DNA of 64,000 nucleotides from Hymenolepis diminuta (GCA_900708905.1 CAADRB010000028.1:538408-602407); one strand, 5' to 3'. Numbered from the stretch's first letter, positions 38,701-53,700 are shown. Notes: generated by a model from the sequence alone, not told the origin. Made by a program: numbers and translations.

Positions 38701-41700
38701 TCAATTCTCTCTCCACCCACCCTCGCAGGAGGTGCTATACGAGCGAGGACTCGAGCCAGGCACTACCTCGCTGTGGCCTGTCAGGATCGTCAGCTGCGTC
38801 TCTATCAAATCACTAAGGCTCGGCAACTATTCCACTATCGGGCTAGCACCTCTGAGGACGGGTCGCCTGTCTGTTGTGTAGCAGATCCTACCAGTACTCT
38901 TATCGCTACTGCAGGTAAGCAGGTTTCAGATAAAAAGGACGCATTTATGCGATGAATTAAGATAAATAACTCACAAACCCATTCAGAAACGTTTTTCCCA
39001 ACACTCATTTTGGGTAAAGTGGAGTGGAGGTAGGTAGGAGTGAAGCCTTTCCAATGAGAATCTCGATTTCTGTCACTCTTCACCAGCTAGCCAATCAGTC
39101 CGGTCAGCCATTCCGCTCATTAATAAACCCGCTTCCATTGCGGGTACATTATCACTTCCGAGGTATTTGGGTGATTATATTGATCTCTAGTTTGATCGCT
39201 CTGGATTTATTTTCAAAATCCATGGTTTATTTGTATAAATAAATAAAGGTGAATGGTTGGGAACACAATGAACAATCACCACATTAGTTAACCCATCTGT
39301 CAACTTTTTAGCACTATCTCTGTCTATCATGAGCTCATCTTATTGTTTTACCTCTCATCTAATGCTCATCTCTTTCTTGATCCCCTCTTGAGATTCACAG
39401 GACTTATTAACAAAATCTTTTATTTTGGAAATACAATTGAACTCAGGTTACCGTTATAGTGCGACCGGCATATTTTTAATATCTCTTATCAAAAATTTAA
39501 AATCATACGAAAAAAAGGAAAATAAATGTGGTAGCTGCAACTTTATTGCCTACATGACCCTCTATTGGTCGTAGTAGTGTGTTAGTCAGCTCAGCTTGTA
39601 AAACATTCGCACAATCAAATGCATTAATCCTTGGGTGAAACTGCTGTTCATCTTTGCATTTTATTCATTCATTCATGCATTTTATTTTTAGTGCTTGTTT
39701 TCGTGACTTTATTAAGAACAGAAGGAAGAAAATATATCTGCCATTAACAAAGGAAAGAAGAGTAATTGAGGTGATTGGATAGTAGAGTGCAAACTGCGCC
39801 TTGTTCTCTCTCTGTGTTTGTATAATTTTTAAATGCGTCCTTGCTTATGAAGATTTTTCGCTGGTCGATAAACTTCCTTCATTTCTCATGCTAACTCTTT
39901 TATCTCGTTAAATACCTGAGGTTACTTCGCACGCATTCTGTTCCATTTCATTTCTCCCTACATTCCCGCATCATTACGTTAAGTACTTAAAAGAATATTT
40001 ATATGCATCATTTCCCAATTAAAGATTCTGAAAAAGAACGATACTTTTTCCTCGACAACAGTTGGCAGGAATTGAAGTTGGGGAAAGAGGTTATAATTCT
40101 TTTTTTATATTTAATGTTAATGGGTTGATCAATCCTTTCCGCAGAATGAATGGGGATGAGTGCCCAGCTTCTTACAAAATAATTTTATTGTTAATATGCT
40201 AACACGATATTTATTCCATCTTTGAATTTTCAATTGCCTACGATTTCTTAAACAACTCGGGACCACAGAACGGTTATTGCATCTGTTTGAACGCGTATTT
40301 CTCCGCACTTGAACAACTGGTTTCCGAATTTTATAGTACACCGATTATTTGGCACTTTCTTGAACATTTTTAAGCAATAACCTTTCCAAATCGATGTATA
40401 CGAGATTTTATTTGGTATTCTCTTTACACCTAACCCCTCGTTTTTTGTTTCCCAAACTGCTCGGGAATCTGTAACAGAATCTGTGAACTTGAATTTTGCA
40501 TAACATTTTTTTCTGAGCTTGTATTTCATTAATGATCCAACACCATCTTTGCACTCGTAATGTACCAATAACTCCGTGGATGCCCTTTCTCCTAAGGCCA
40601 CTGCTTTTATTCACTCATTAGTAAATGTATTTGGTTAACCTAACTTCAGTAGTTTCATCAACTGTGAATTATTAATCTCCACGTTTATTAAAATTAACCA
40701 TCTCACTGGCATTTTTATGAATGCCGTTTGTTTTCACATTTCTTTTGTAATACAATATTCATCCAAGCTTATTAATTCACGAACTACAGAGATCTCCTTC
40801 TCCCAAGGTATTAAATATACCTTTATCCTTTATAAAGACGCAAACTTATGCTTTTTAATGGTTTAACCATTTGATTTTATACCAAAACATTTTAATGGCA
40901 TGTTTTCATTAGTTGCATGTTGAAAATCATAAACAAATGGTTTTATATCCTACAGATTGTTGCTTAAGATAATTGTGTTTTTGGCCATTTTTTGTGAATG
41001 TCGTCATACGAGCTTGAAGTCATAATTTCCAGTTATTGCACTTCTTCTATCTTATTACTAAGACTCGATTATCCTGGTAATATGGAGGAAAGATGCTCAT
41101 TTCTTTGAAGATTTGAAGCAGAAAAGAACCCTACGGAAATAAAAGAAATTATTTATTCACAATGATCTTAATCTTATATTATTAATTTATTTGCTGTCAG
41201 TATTCTTTAAATTGCTTGCTTTTAGAAGGTACTTTTTTACTGAAAGATGCTCAAATTAACTTCAAACGGAACAAAATATAAAACAATGAGAATGAAGAGA
41301 GCCATCATAGTTATTTGGGAAAAATGGATTATTGTACTTTTTAAAACCGAACTCTGTGAATTGCGAAACTGGTGTTCTATTCGTATCTTTGGAATAAAAA
41401 CTCTAATAAGTAATCATTTCGGATTGATTTAGAGAGGGAGAATGTAAGACTACTGATTCCATGAAATCCTCTGTATGTTCTTGAGTGTGTTATTTTCCAC
41501 TATTTGTATGTTCAAATGTCATTTGTGAGGAAATAAACAAGATTAAAGATAAACAATTGAATACGCATCCAAATAACCACTTTCTGGACAGTTTGGAGTT
41601 TTTTACTTAGCCTTCCTGTAAGGCAAGAAGGTTATTCAGACCCTCCACATGTGAATATTTGATTTTGTTAAAACAACTGAATCTAAATACCATATTCTAA

Positions 41701-44700
41701 GAGAATAAAAGAGTAAATTTAGTTGATAAATTTATCGGCGGTTCTGACCGAAATGTCAGAGGTCGATATCCGTTTCAACTGACGAACGGCATTGATCAGA
41801 GGTTGGAAAGGTGTATGCGGCTTTCCCAATTAGACATTATCGTTACCGAAGATGATTGCTGATAGCAGGGTTTGTAAATCAGTGATCAATGCTAAACGTT
41901 CATGTCTAAAGAGCATAGCTAAACGGTTTGGCTCGCATTTATTTTACCTTTCGTTTTCATTGCTCTTCTGTAGGATCGGACAAACAGATTAATCTCTTTC
42001 ATCTCTTTACCGGTGAGCATGTGGCCACTCTCTACGGTCATGCGGACATTATTATGGGCCTGATCTTCTTGCCCGACCTTCGACATCTTGTGAGTCTCTC
42101 CTGTGACTCCTGTGTCTTCATATGGCGTCTACCTTCTGAACTCACCGCTCTAATGCAGGATAGACAACAGAGGGTTGCTGCTGTTCTTGCAAACAAAATC
42201 CCTGTTGAACTACCTTCTCTTGAATCGCCCTCATCATTTAATGGGTCACCTATTCTGTAAGCAACGTAAAGTCCTTTTTAATTTTATTAGTAGCGCTCAC
42301 TTATCAAGCTATTGAATGTTTCTCGGAATTGATGCTCAAATTGGTGAGTGTCTGTCAGCTTTCTTAATGTTACATTGGAAAATGTGGGAAGGCCTTAATT
42401 ATATATTTGGAGAAGTGAGGATAATTCATTCTTCGGCGTTTGGTCATTCACTTGGCACACAAATAGACCCAAAATATTTCGATTTTATCTAAGATTAATG
42501 GGTTTTATATTTACGAGTGGCAGGTTGAGGTTGTTTGATTTTAGTCCGTTATACGGTTCGATTGGGTAACTTTTTTCATTAGTTCGGTTCAGTTGTTGAT
42601 GTAAATCGACTGAAAATTCGTCGTTAACCCAAAATCTTCTGGGCATAGCATCTGTGGAGTTGGGTAATGTTTAATCCAATTTTATACCGTATCGCTGTCT
42701 GATTTTCTGGTGCACTTGCCTACTTTTTGTTCCTGTGACGTCGCAGACCCAGTGATGCAGTGCCTGACTTCTCACCCACCACGGTTTCATTAATCCACGG
42801 GTGGAAATTCAGTGATTTGAATAACAGACTTCTCCCTAATACTAATCTACGGAGTTTTACGGTCTTCAAGCCGATATCCCAGGCAGAGTAGGAAAAACAC
42901 GAGTTCTCGTTGGCACAGTGAAACTTATTACAGTTCAATTCGACCTATGTAAAGTATAAAATAAATCATAATAGTTCATATAGACAGCTTAAGGGATAAG
43001 CGTTCTTTTCAATAATAATGAGATGGAAACAAAATAAAATATTAATTTCTTCAAGGGGGGAATATTTAATTTTTACTCATACTTATAGATTCACCTTGAT
43101 ACGGAGGTTTGTCGTGGTCCCTGTTAAGGGAATCTGCACCATTCGCTTCTGCGCATGACGAAAAGTGTTGGTGCTTAGACCTCCTTATTTAGATATACAT
43201 ACGACTTAACTTGAATTCAAGCTTCTATTCTAACTTCATCAAGCACAGAGGTAAAGAAAACTAAAGCGAACCTAGAATCATATGAAACATTGTTAAGATA
43301 CTAATTTGTGGGAATGAGGACTACACTTGTGGGTGCAAATCGATGAACGAACTCTAATGGTTGATGCGCTTAGCAGAGCTGAATGTACTTATAACCTTTA
43401 ACGAATATGCGAAAGTCTATCAGATTCATCGAACATCAACAAAAAGTGACGGAAGCAATGAGAATCACAATCCAGGGAAGGCAATGTTAGTGTCATGACA
43501 GTTGCAATTGAATTGGCTATTCAGTCACCTGTTAGGAATAATCAAACATAAGTCAGCGAACTTATGTGCATTTAGCTCTGCGTACTGGCCTCAGCAATTA
43601 CATATCACGACTTTTATTCTTAAGTTTGAGAGTTTATCCATTTATATATATGGTCTCTATCTCGCGTTAATATCACCATCATTATTATCGATGAAGTAAA
43701 TTATATGACAATCGGATTAACTCCTCTTAATGACCATACAATTTCTATCACTTGTTACTTACTTTTAAATGACACCACTGTACGATTGCGTGATTTTGTT
43801 CGTATTTTAACTGACTGTCCCTTTGTTCTTATAGGTCTTCAAATGACCTGGAGAGCAAGAATTTGGTAGAAAGTGTCAAATTCTGTTTAAACGAAACAGA
43901 CCTTCCTTCTTGGGCTCGGGAAAAAGTATGTCAGTGATTTTTAATCCTTAAATTTTGTAATAAATTTCAAATAACCCTCAAAATTGTGATTATCGGGGAG
44001 GGCAAGGATTGCCGTGAGATAAATACAAATTTAACTGAATCTCTAGGGATTAAGGGTACTTTAACTTAATGCTCTAACTTATTCAGTTTTTCAAAAAATA
44101 GAATGATATTGACTTTCACGCTCTTCTCAACCAAATATATTTCATCAATAACTTCTGAATTATTCTGTTTGTATTCGTTGGCCTTCAAATATAAAAGATA
44201 TTTTGATTCTTTAATTACCTTATAATGCTCATCATCATCTATTTTTTCGCCCATTTCGGTTTACGCTTTGACTACTGACCGAACATGTTTTGGCCTGTTT
44301 TTTCAGTACTTGTAAAACTACAGTCGGCATATACTTTAATTGTTGATAGGCTCAATGTTTTATTAGATATCTTGCCGATATGATAAAGTTAAATATCGAT
44401 AGTCGGTTCATGTGTCAACAGCGCATCAAAGTTAGGGGTTCACGGGTACCATGTTCATCAGTACACGCCCAGTGAGCGAAATATCTAATGCGATTGCTTA
44501 AGAATAACCAATAAGGGGAGCGGCAGAATTCGAGCTTATCGCCAATGAGGCTCAATGCTGTCTACCCCCTCCCTATCTATGATGAGCCTGTGAAAACGCA
44601 TTTCTACATTGGATTTAAATTCGAAAAAGACCACATCCGTCGATTAACTGTTCAATTTATACACCTACGTGCTGATTATATGTACATATATAACACATGG

Positions 44701-47700
44701 GCTGAAAAGTCCCGGGCCTAACACATAGATGGCGCTAGTTTTATTGCAATCATCTTTTTTTCAGTTAATACTAACCTTCAAAAGACAGCTGTTATAATTT
44801 CATGATATTCTATTCATTAGTTTGTGAGTTATTGTGCTAAGAGTGATGCTACTTTTGTTATTTTCAAAACAATGGATCAAAAATGGATTAATTTCGTGTT
44901 TTGATGGGGAAAAATACCGTTCAAGCGAAGCAATGGCTTGAAAAGTGTTATGGGGACTCCGNTCCATCAGAAACAACAATAAAACGTTGGTTTGCTGACT
45001 TCAAACGTGGTCGTAGAAGCACTGATGATGCAGAACTCAGTGGACGTCCAAATGAGGCGGTAACACCAGAAAACATANNNNNNNNNNNNNNNNNNNNNNN
45101 NNNNNNNNNNNNNNNNNNNNNNNNNNNNNNNNNNNNNNNNNNNNNNNNNNNNNNNNNNNNNNNNNNNNNNNNNNNNNNNNNNNNNNNNNNNNNNNNNNNN
45201 NNNNNNNNNNNNNNNNNNNNNNNNNNNNNNNNNNNNNNNNNNNNNNNNNNNNNNNNNNNNNNNNNNNNNNNNNNNNNNNNNNNNNNNNNNNNNNNNNNNN
45301 NNNNNNNNNNNNNNNNNNNNNNNNNNNNNNNNNNNNNNNNNNNNNNNNNNNNNNNNNNNNNNNNNNNNNNNNNNNNNNNNNNNNNNNNNNNNNNNNNNNN
45401 NNNNNNNNNNNNNNNNNNNNNNNNNNNNNNNNNNNNNNNNNNNNTTAGCAGTGAATGTTATATAGCGTTATTGGAGCGTTTGAAGGCCGAAATTGCAAGG
45501 AAACGACTGCATATGACAAAGAAAAAGATTTTGTTTCATCAAGATAACGCACCGTGTCACAAGTCAATCAAAACAATGGCAAAACTACATGAATTGAACT
45601 TTGAATTGTTCCCACATCCACCGTATTCGCCAGATTTAGCTCCCAGCGACTACTGGCTATTCGCAGACCTGAAAAAAATGCTCGCCGGTAAGAAATTTCG
45701 CACGAATGAAGAGGTTATCACTGAAAATGAGGCTTATTTTGAGGTAAAAGATAAATGGTTCTACAAAAGTGGTATTGAAATGTTAGAGCGGCGCTGGAAT
45801 GATTGAGTTGCTCTTGATGGAGATTACGTTGATGAATAAAGCTAATTTTGAACCAAAAAAACTGTTTTTTTTTGTTAGGCCCGGGACTTTTCAGCCCATG
45901 TGTTATACCCAAGATAAATTTTTTTTTGTTGATAGCGCCACAAGTCCATTAAGAGATTATTTAAGTGATCACGATATCAGGAAACATCGCGCTTGCATAA
46001 TGCCAAGGCGTTTGTAACGTGACTATTTACGGATTTCAGCGGCCTTTGATTATTAAAATTGTATAATAATCGATTCCCAGTATTCATTCGCGTGCTTAGA
46101 TATTTAATCATTAAATACAGGTTTGCGTCTATTTATCGATTTCTACTGGTAATTCCGTCTCATCATTCCAATTCTAAGCACTTCCCTCGTTCTGCTATTG
46201 ATGATTGAAATGCAACATGTGTATTCTTTTGCATTCTAACTTTGTCAAATTCTGTTTATTTGAATGTCCTTCAATCATCACTGTGGCCTAATTATATTCG
46301 CTGGATTAATCGCCCGTTTAAGTATCCTGCACTGAATCCTTTTTAAACCAACTAAATTGGATTGTTACACAATATTATTAGAACAAACATTATTGTTAAC
46401 CAATGTTTATTTGCCTGCGCGTGTGCCTGTTAAGTTTGTGTGTCGCATTCGCCTTGTTTTGATTACTTGCCAGCTCCCGGTGTTTTGTAAAATTACAATT
46501 TCGCCTCGCGACCTAGATGTATGATGCACGTGTGACGTCTGTGATCTCAATCAAGCTAAGGTGGTGCCGTTTGGCGGGGCTAGCAGCACAAATTATAATC
46601 ATTGGCACTCTGAATTTCTCTTATTGCGTAATTTAGGCCTGGAATGCATGTGAACTTCATCTTTAATTAAAATTCATTGCTCTCCGTAGCATGATTCAAA
46701 ACCATTGCGGAGTGAGATGTTTATTAACAATCCATCGGATTGTTGAAACACTCGTGTTTCAAGCGCTGGATGAATAACAGTAGGTCTGTTCAAAAGTAGT
46801 GATATATTCCCAGGTTCATGAGTGTGACTATATCCAAGATATTCGGAGCTTGTTGACCGGTTGTTTTAATTTTGTGGTTGGTCATGCCATCTCGATTTAT
46901 TTACATTTTCAGGTAGTTAAGACCAAGCCGTTGAGAGTAGTAGATGCATTTTAAACAGAAATCACCAAATTTTACTCAGAGTGAAGTCTTGTTGATTCTA
47001 TTGTTAGTTTCCTCTTCCTCCCATTTCACCTGATTTATGCTATACCTCAAATTCGTCCCAATTCTCTTATTTATTAATCAGCTGACTCATCTCTCGATTT
47101 GTTTGACAATTTATAGTCACTGCTATCATCTATCGAATTGTACTCTCAAATGCGGTCAAGCGTCCTTCCACTTTCGCTTATTAGGCCACCCACTTTAACA
47201 TATACTTTAACGGCCCTTTTTACCCACATTCCATCTTTCAATTAACAGAATTCAATTAAATATTTACCGATTTTTTCATCCTCCTGATGGTGGGGGTTGC
47301 CGAACAGAAAGTATATCCACAACTGCTCAGAGATTGGAAAATATCTTGTTATTGCAATGGTGGTTAGATTCCTTATTTGAACAAAAGTGTGGAAATCCTC
47401 CAGCAATTGATAAACCAGTGCATGAAGGACGAAGTCTGTGAAATTCGTTCATGTGCATCGAAAATATTCTATTCTGTTTCATAGCAAATTTATTTTGTTT
47501 TTGCTTCATGTTGATTATTCCTGATTGATTTACTTCATGATTCTAGTTTTTTTTCTGAATCCATGACAGAAACGCGGTGTCAGAACCCTTCGCTTCCTTG
47601 AATTCCGTACGGTGCCCTTTTACTTCTAGGTAATTGAATTTTAAAACTCTTTTTGGCTTAAAAATCCTCATGTCGAATACAACAACGACCGTTCTTATTT

Positions 47701-50700
47701 TTTTGCACTGCCGGGTGTGAACTCTCATGTAATTATTCAAACATCAAGGGGGCTCAATGAAATAAAGAAAGTTTTTATGATTTTAACTTTCAGATTTAAA
47801 TCAAAGCTGAAAAAGAATATTAAAATACAAAAAAGGTTACCAATTGCCTCTCAGAAGTTTTTCCAACGTCCAAATCGTATGCACTATGCGACCTTTTAAA
47901 AGATTTATTTATCACTGTTAAAACTAGATTGACGTTATTCTAGCATTATACGTGATATACAAATGAATATTTTCTATTTGTAGATACATCTTTTTTTTTG
48001 CTAAACATCACAAACGGCAATTTCTTATATGTAATATTTCGATTGAAAACAGGTATACAAGTACCTATCCATACATAAGATTGTGAGCCTGTTGTCGCTT
48101 TAGCCTAAAAAATTGTTTCCAGTTAGGCAAGTGAATTTAATTAGACAAATTTTACATCCGTCGATGGCACGTTGGTCACCGTGCTCGTCTTGTGTGTTAG
48201 AGGGTACGAGTTCGATTCCTATCGGCACATATCCAGTTAGCGGAATGGCCAACTGCACTTGTTAAGCCTGGCTAATATAAACGGTGGCAGAATTTGAGTC
48301 TCCCATCAGCGCGGCTCCATGATGCCACTCTCTCTATCCAAGATGAATGTTGAATAACTCTTCTAAAGTAATATTAATCACATTCATTTTAGGGGCATTT
48401 TTTGACATTGGTTAAGGCATTCGTATTCTCTCTTTTCTATAAAGCCTTGGTTGAATGATGTGTGGCAGAAAAATCACATGAAGTGATGTTTACTGAGCAT
48501 GAGAATAAATTGGATAAAGGTAGTAGAACAATTCATCCAATTGAAAATGCGAATTAATGCTCCAGAGGACGATAATCAGGTTAACGATATGTATACTCAG
48601 ATAAAATGCATGCATAAAATGTGGTCAAAGTCAAACCTGAAAGTTCTCTATACATCTTGTCCTCTTGAGCTGGAACTCTCCGATGCGAACAAACTTGCCC
48701 ATTTCCTATACTTGGAAAGAAATGCATTTAATTTCTACTAGCTCTATTTTTTAAAACCTTCTAGATGATTAATAATAAATTTTTCCTCATGATCTTCTGC
48801 TTGGAAGTTGTTTTCTTCTGCGTTTCATAAAGCGCATATAATAGGTTATGTGTCTGTTCCATGATTAATCAAGTTAGACCGAAGGAGTTCTGGAATTATC
48901 TGTCTGCAACATCAGTAAATTTTTTTCATCACATTCTGAACTTCATTCTGATATTTTGGATGAATGTGCTGACTATTCAATAGAACTCTAAGAATTGAAT
49001 GAATTGTGTGCATTGGGTCAATAACAGTGGTAAAAATTACATGAATTAATGGAAATTCTGTATTTGATAATTTAAGAATTAGTATTAATGAGACGATATT
49101 GAGACCATTGAAGACTATTTGTGTATGCGGCCATGAGAATTGGATTGTGGGAAAATTTTCTGTTAGATTTTCTTAATTGGAGGAAAGCCATGACTGCACC
49201 TCTGAATAGGATTAAGTCCGGCGTCATCATAGGAAACCAATAATCGATAAACATGCAGAAAACATACAGGAAGACTTACAGATTTAGTGCACTTGATGAA
49301 GGCAAAGGAAGTAACAGAGTTTATTCTAGAGCAGAGTTGATTCGAATTTGAACTAAGTGTGTGAGTATTAGCTTATAGCAGCCAACAGCTCTAGTTCTTA
49401 AGATAGGAGCGGCGCCACTCTTTCTTCCTTTTAAATTTGGGCGATTCCACGTGTATACTTGCTTTCTTCTTTCAAACTGGTTTTCTGAAATGCGCAATTA
49501 AGGAAATACAAATGAATAGTAATAATTGTTCACGAAAATAAATATCTGGTTCAAACTGCCAACCATTGCCGTAAAAGTTAATTCCCAAATGATATAAAGA
49601 TTCTTTAAACTTAAGCCATAAGGGTTTTAAGCATAAATAAACATCGTTACTTCTCAGGGCTTAGTTGTAAGCGCTAAAATGTAGACGTTCATCAATAGAG
49701 ATAAGTCAGGGGTTTTATACATGCAATATACAATGCAAACTTCACATTATGTCTCGTTTTCTTTGCAGCAACACCCCGATTCGGACACAGAACCGTCTGC
49801 ACATAAGCACACTGCTCCAGGTAGACCAGTCAAACGTTCTCTAACAAGCGGCCTTATCAATCCCGCTGCCGCAGCTGCTGTGGCTGCAATGGCCCACGTC
49901 TCTCGATCAGACAGCGATCGCAAACGCGTCCTCCTTGCCTCCAGGCGTCTTCGCAACCACACTGTAGGCAATGTCCCCTCAGAATATTTGAGTAGATGTG
50001 GGAGTCTCTCTCGTCTCTCCTCGGCGAGCAGAAGACATCTGGATGGTGGTGATGTGGAATCAGATGTTGAAGGAATGCTGATTAGAAGCACTTCCCCTAA
50101 GATGGCTTCCAGTGCCATCTTTCCTCGATGGGCCTCCAGCGTGGTGGATGTGAATGAGGAGAGCCCTTTTGAACCTCCCCCTGCCGATAGAAATAATCAG
50201 TCACCTGATCTCGTGAGTTTAATTCGCACCGTCATTGAATCACTCATCATTTAAACACTATAGGATATGTGTTCTAAACAGATATTTGCTAGGGCACACC
50301 ATATAAATAAGGTAAGTAACTATGGTATAAGGTCTATAAGCTGTATAAAAAATGAAAATAAGGACCAGGAAGTATGAAGATTACAGGAAGCGGCCATCTT
50401 ACCAGCATGACCCCAATCCTCTACTTCGAGCGAGAGCTATGGAAATCACTCTATGACCTGATCTTGCCTATGGCCAAGCTGGCTGATTGGTCCACTCTGG
50501 CGTGTTTATTTCCCTTTGGTCCAGCAAGGGTGCGAGCCTACTTCTAACGTTCTTATTACTTAAAACGCACATAAATAAGGTTAAATGGGATAAAGTTGGA
50601 AACACCCGAAGAACATAATGGTTTAGTTTTTTCTCACATTGTGGTCAGTCTGAAGGTTTGCAAGGTACTTTGTTATTTATTGTGGTGGTGTGATGATTCG

Positions 50701-53700
50701 TCTGTCATGTCATGGGATTCGATGCTTATCGGGGCATACTCAGTGAACGTTCTGGTTAAGAAAAGGAGTAGCGGAGGCCACTCCCATACCTAACGTGAAG
50801 GTTGAAAAATGTAACGTTTATTTAACTACGCTTGAAAGATCAAGAAGACTCCAGGAAGGACACGTCTTGTCTAAATCATATCACATTTTATTGTGTTACT
50901 TACTAATTGACGACGGGGGGAGGGTCAATTGTGCTCATGTCATCGTATCTCAAAAAGAGTTTTTCATGTTATCCCATATTGAGAACTCGGGTACCTCAGC
51001 AACACTCTCAGCGGACATGGGACTTATAGTGGTTAATTAATGATAGATTTACTGTCAAAATATGATCGAAATGAGTGTTATATTTGTCCAAGTTTATCTT
51101 GAAGTTCCTGCCCTCGAAGTATTTCAGAGTTGTTTGAATGGATCTACTCTAGTGTAGTGAGCCTTCGTAATATCTTGGTGGATCGAAATTACTGAAAATT
51201 TCACCTGTTCTAATTGTACCATTAACTAGTTTTATTATTTTCGTTATTAAATAAATAAATAAGCTGAATAAATAAGCTAATGTTAAAATCTGTCTCGATA
51301 AACTATTAACTCTTCTCACTGTCCACAGTATGACTACTACTAACCGTAATTCCTGGGCTGACTAAATGTGCATTCCACAGCCTCTTAAATTGTCAATTCC
51401 AGTGCACCCGGTGTTTCAAAGGATGAAGGTAATTGAATGTGTCTTTTAATTTTAAAGGAGATGACTGTATTTTAGGGGCCTGTTTTACATCTATTTAACA
51501 AAAGTGAAATTTTCTAGGACGCACATTGTGTCCTAAACTTAGAACAGACTTGATAATTCGGAAGACCTTCGCAAATATAATGAGGGATACTTCAAGACTC
51601 TTAACACTGTGTTATCCTTTACTTATTGATTAATCATATGAACAGATTCAATTTATTACAGATAGGCAGGATCTCTGAGTCTATATCTAAGATATTTCAG
51701 TTTTCTGGTGGTTAATAAGTTCGTATATTTATTGTCTGTGTGTATAGCTCTGTCCGACCTGTAAGTTAATGCAACATTTAGTTTATTTGCCCCCGTTATG
51801 TAATCGAACGTCGCTAATTGGCTTCACGCGTTCATTGACCTAATGATTATTTCATGAGCGTGGCTAAGAGTGGTCGCTCACACTTACCTTGCTTTACCTC
51901 ACCTCTTTGATGAACCGAAAATGCATCTACTAAAATTGCATTGCTTTGAAATGTTCACGTAGGATCTAACACAGGGAGTGGAGTTATTCGCCTCGTTTTT
52001 CCAAATTCTTCAAAAACTCTATGTAAGTACTAACAATATCCGTTTTTTAGCTTACTAACTTTCCACTGTCATTATCATTTCGGAGTCGGGTGTGGGTGTG
52101 TGTAAGATCGTCTTCTCAATCTTCGTTTTTTTATTGTGATGTTATCCTGTCCTGGTTTATTTTTTTCAGATTGAGACAAACCTCTCCCTAACCACTAGTC
52201 TTTCTACTGATATCCTTTCGAACATTGAAGATCTTCCAATTAAGCATCATAGGTTAGTTTCTTCATAAAGAACCTGCTTCTTTAAATTCTGTATCTGTTT
52301 ATACGTAAGACATTTCCTTTTCGCAGCAACAATGGTTTAATGAGTCGATCTCAAATTGAAGATTACTGTCCCAAACTCAGTAGTGTGGAGGAATTGTGCG
52401 ATAATGAGGTTTGTTTCGTTTAAACCGTAACGCTACTTAATTTGAATCAGTAGAACTAAATTTTAATCTGTCCGTTTAGCCTGACTTGCTATCAAATGAG
52501 AGTGCGCCACAAAAGCGACCAAATGCATTGACCATTCGAGGGAAGACTTCACCTAGAGCGAGTTGGTTGGAGACGGGTGCTGAAGTGGTCATATCGGCCA
52601 GAAATCAGGAAGATGATGCACCACTTACAGAAGAATCAGTGGTGCTTCGTCGTCCTCACAGCACTATTACTCATTCTCGTTCCCCTGATGATGTATGTTT
52701 TTGTGGTTCAAGGTTCTGCTTCCGCTTTAATACTTTCTTAACGCTATTATAATTTTAATAAGTACAAATTTAGGATGCATATTTTTTAAGAGTGGGATTT
52801 GATAAAGCAATAGTTTAATCTTAAGGTTTATTTATCCATTAACTCAAATTCTTGAACGTATCTATTGCTTTCATTTCCTGATGTTGGTTACCATAAATTG
52901 TGAAATAATTTGCGAAATATCTAATTCCAGTGGATATTTTAGGAGTAAATTTCTCATGAATTGAAAATGGTAACTAGAAGAGTGATTTTGATGCATTCGA
53001 GGATTGAGAACCTGCAATTTCTGCAAATTTCTTCCACTGTTCACTTTGCCTTGTTTTCAATCAAAGCTCGCATGTAGTTATGACGATGGAAGTAGAAAAT
53101 AAATAGGTTGCTTAGATGTCTGGTTATCATCCATTTAACTTGTATTGATTTCCACCTCACTACAAGATAGAATAAGCCATGGTTTTTAAATTACAGACAT
53201 CAGAGGGGCGTTCAACGCAGTGTGGTGAAGTGGTTAATTTATAGAGAGATTTTATAGCACAGAGCGACGGATCTTGGTGGCTTATAACACTGGAGGACTG
53301 AATATTCGAACAAGAGGTAAATTGGTTTATGGGATTTACCGCAGATTAAGTCATAGTTAACATTCATTCAAGTTACTGTCTATATGTATTGGAAGTCTTA
53401 TGAATGAACACCTAGCCTTTCCTCCATTGAACAGTTATAGCAAAGTAGTGGTATTTGTTAAAACAAAAAATTAAAATGTTTAAACATGGAAGGGTATCTA
53501 AGCATTAGAAACGGTGGAGAAGTCTAAGAGTTTGAATGGAGATGGTTGGGTAGAAGCAGGGAATATAAATCGGGGATTAGAAGAATCTTGCGTAATCTAA
53601 ATTCTGACCTCTTAAAGTTGTGTGTTTGCTACTTGATGAAAAAACACCTAGGTGTCTGAGCGATAATTCGTGTTCTCAGTATCCAGAGCCGATTGATGGG

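Larger units (their letters stand above)
44693..45903 (+). mobile_element. mariner (Tc1/mariner) DNA transposon
   Basis: Perfect 31-bp terminal inverted repeats (44693-44723 and 45873-45903, starting 'acacatgggctgaaaagtcc') are flanked by the TA target-site duplication (44691-44692 and 45904-45905). The interior carries a transposase of mariner type, broken as described in its own entry, plus a run of N. The length, about 1.2 kb with the gap as drawn, suits mariner. It is inserted in WDR62 intron 16 in the sense orientation. Confidence 0.93.
45906..49768. other. WDR62 intron 16 after the mariner insertion
   Basis: Non-coding. Holds the R2 copy at 46831-46918 and a full SINE-like copy at 48155-48368. 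The 80-codon frame at 48499-48741 lacks splice context and resembles nothing I know. Confidence 0.5.

Noticed and set aside
40129..40614. Overlapping minus-strand frames of up to 117 codons in WDR62 intron 14
   Set aside because: No recognised domain, splice context or poly(A) signal; three competing frames overlap.
43085..43200. Inverted pair 'ggaggtttg'/'agacctcctt' around a 90-bp loop
   Set aside because: Short, imperfect stem with a long loop and no second copy; indistinguishable from chance.
20368..48370. tRNA genes at the tRNA-like heads of the repeats
   Set aside because: Heads lack a complete cloverleaf with paired acceptor stem and are followed by a shared non-tRNA body, so they are repeat promoters, not tRNA genes.
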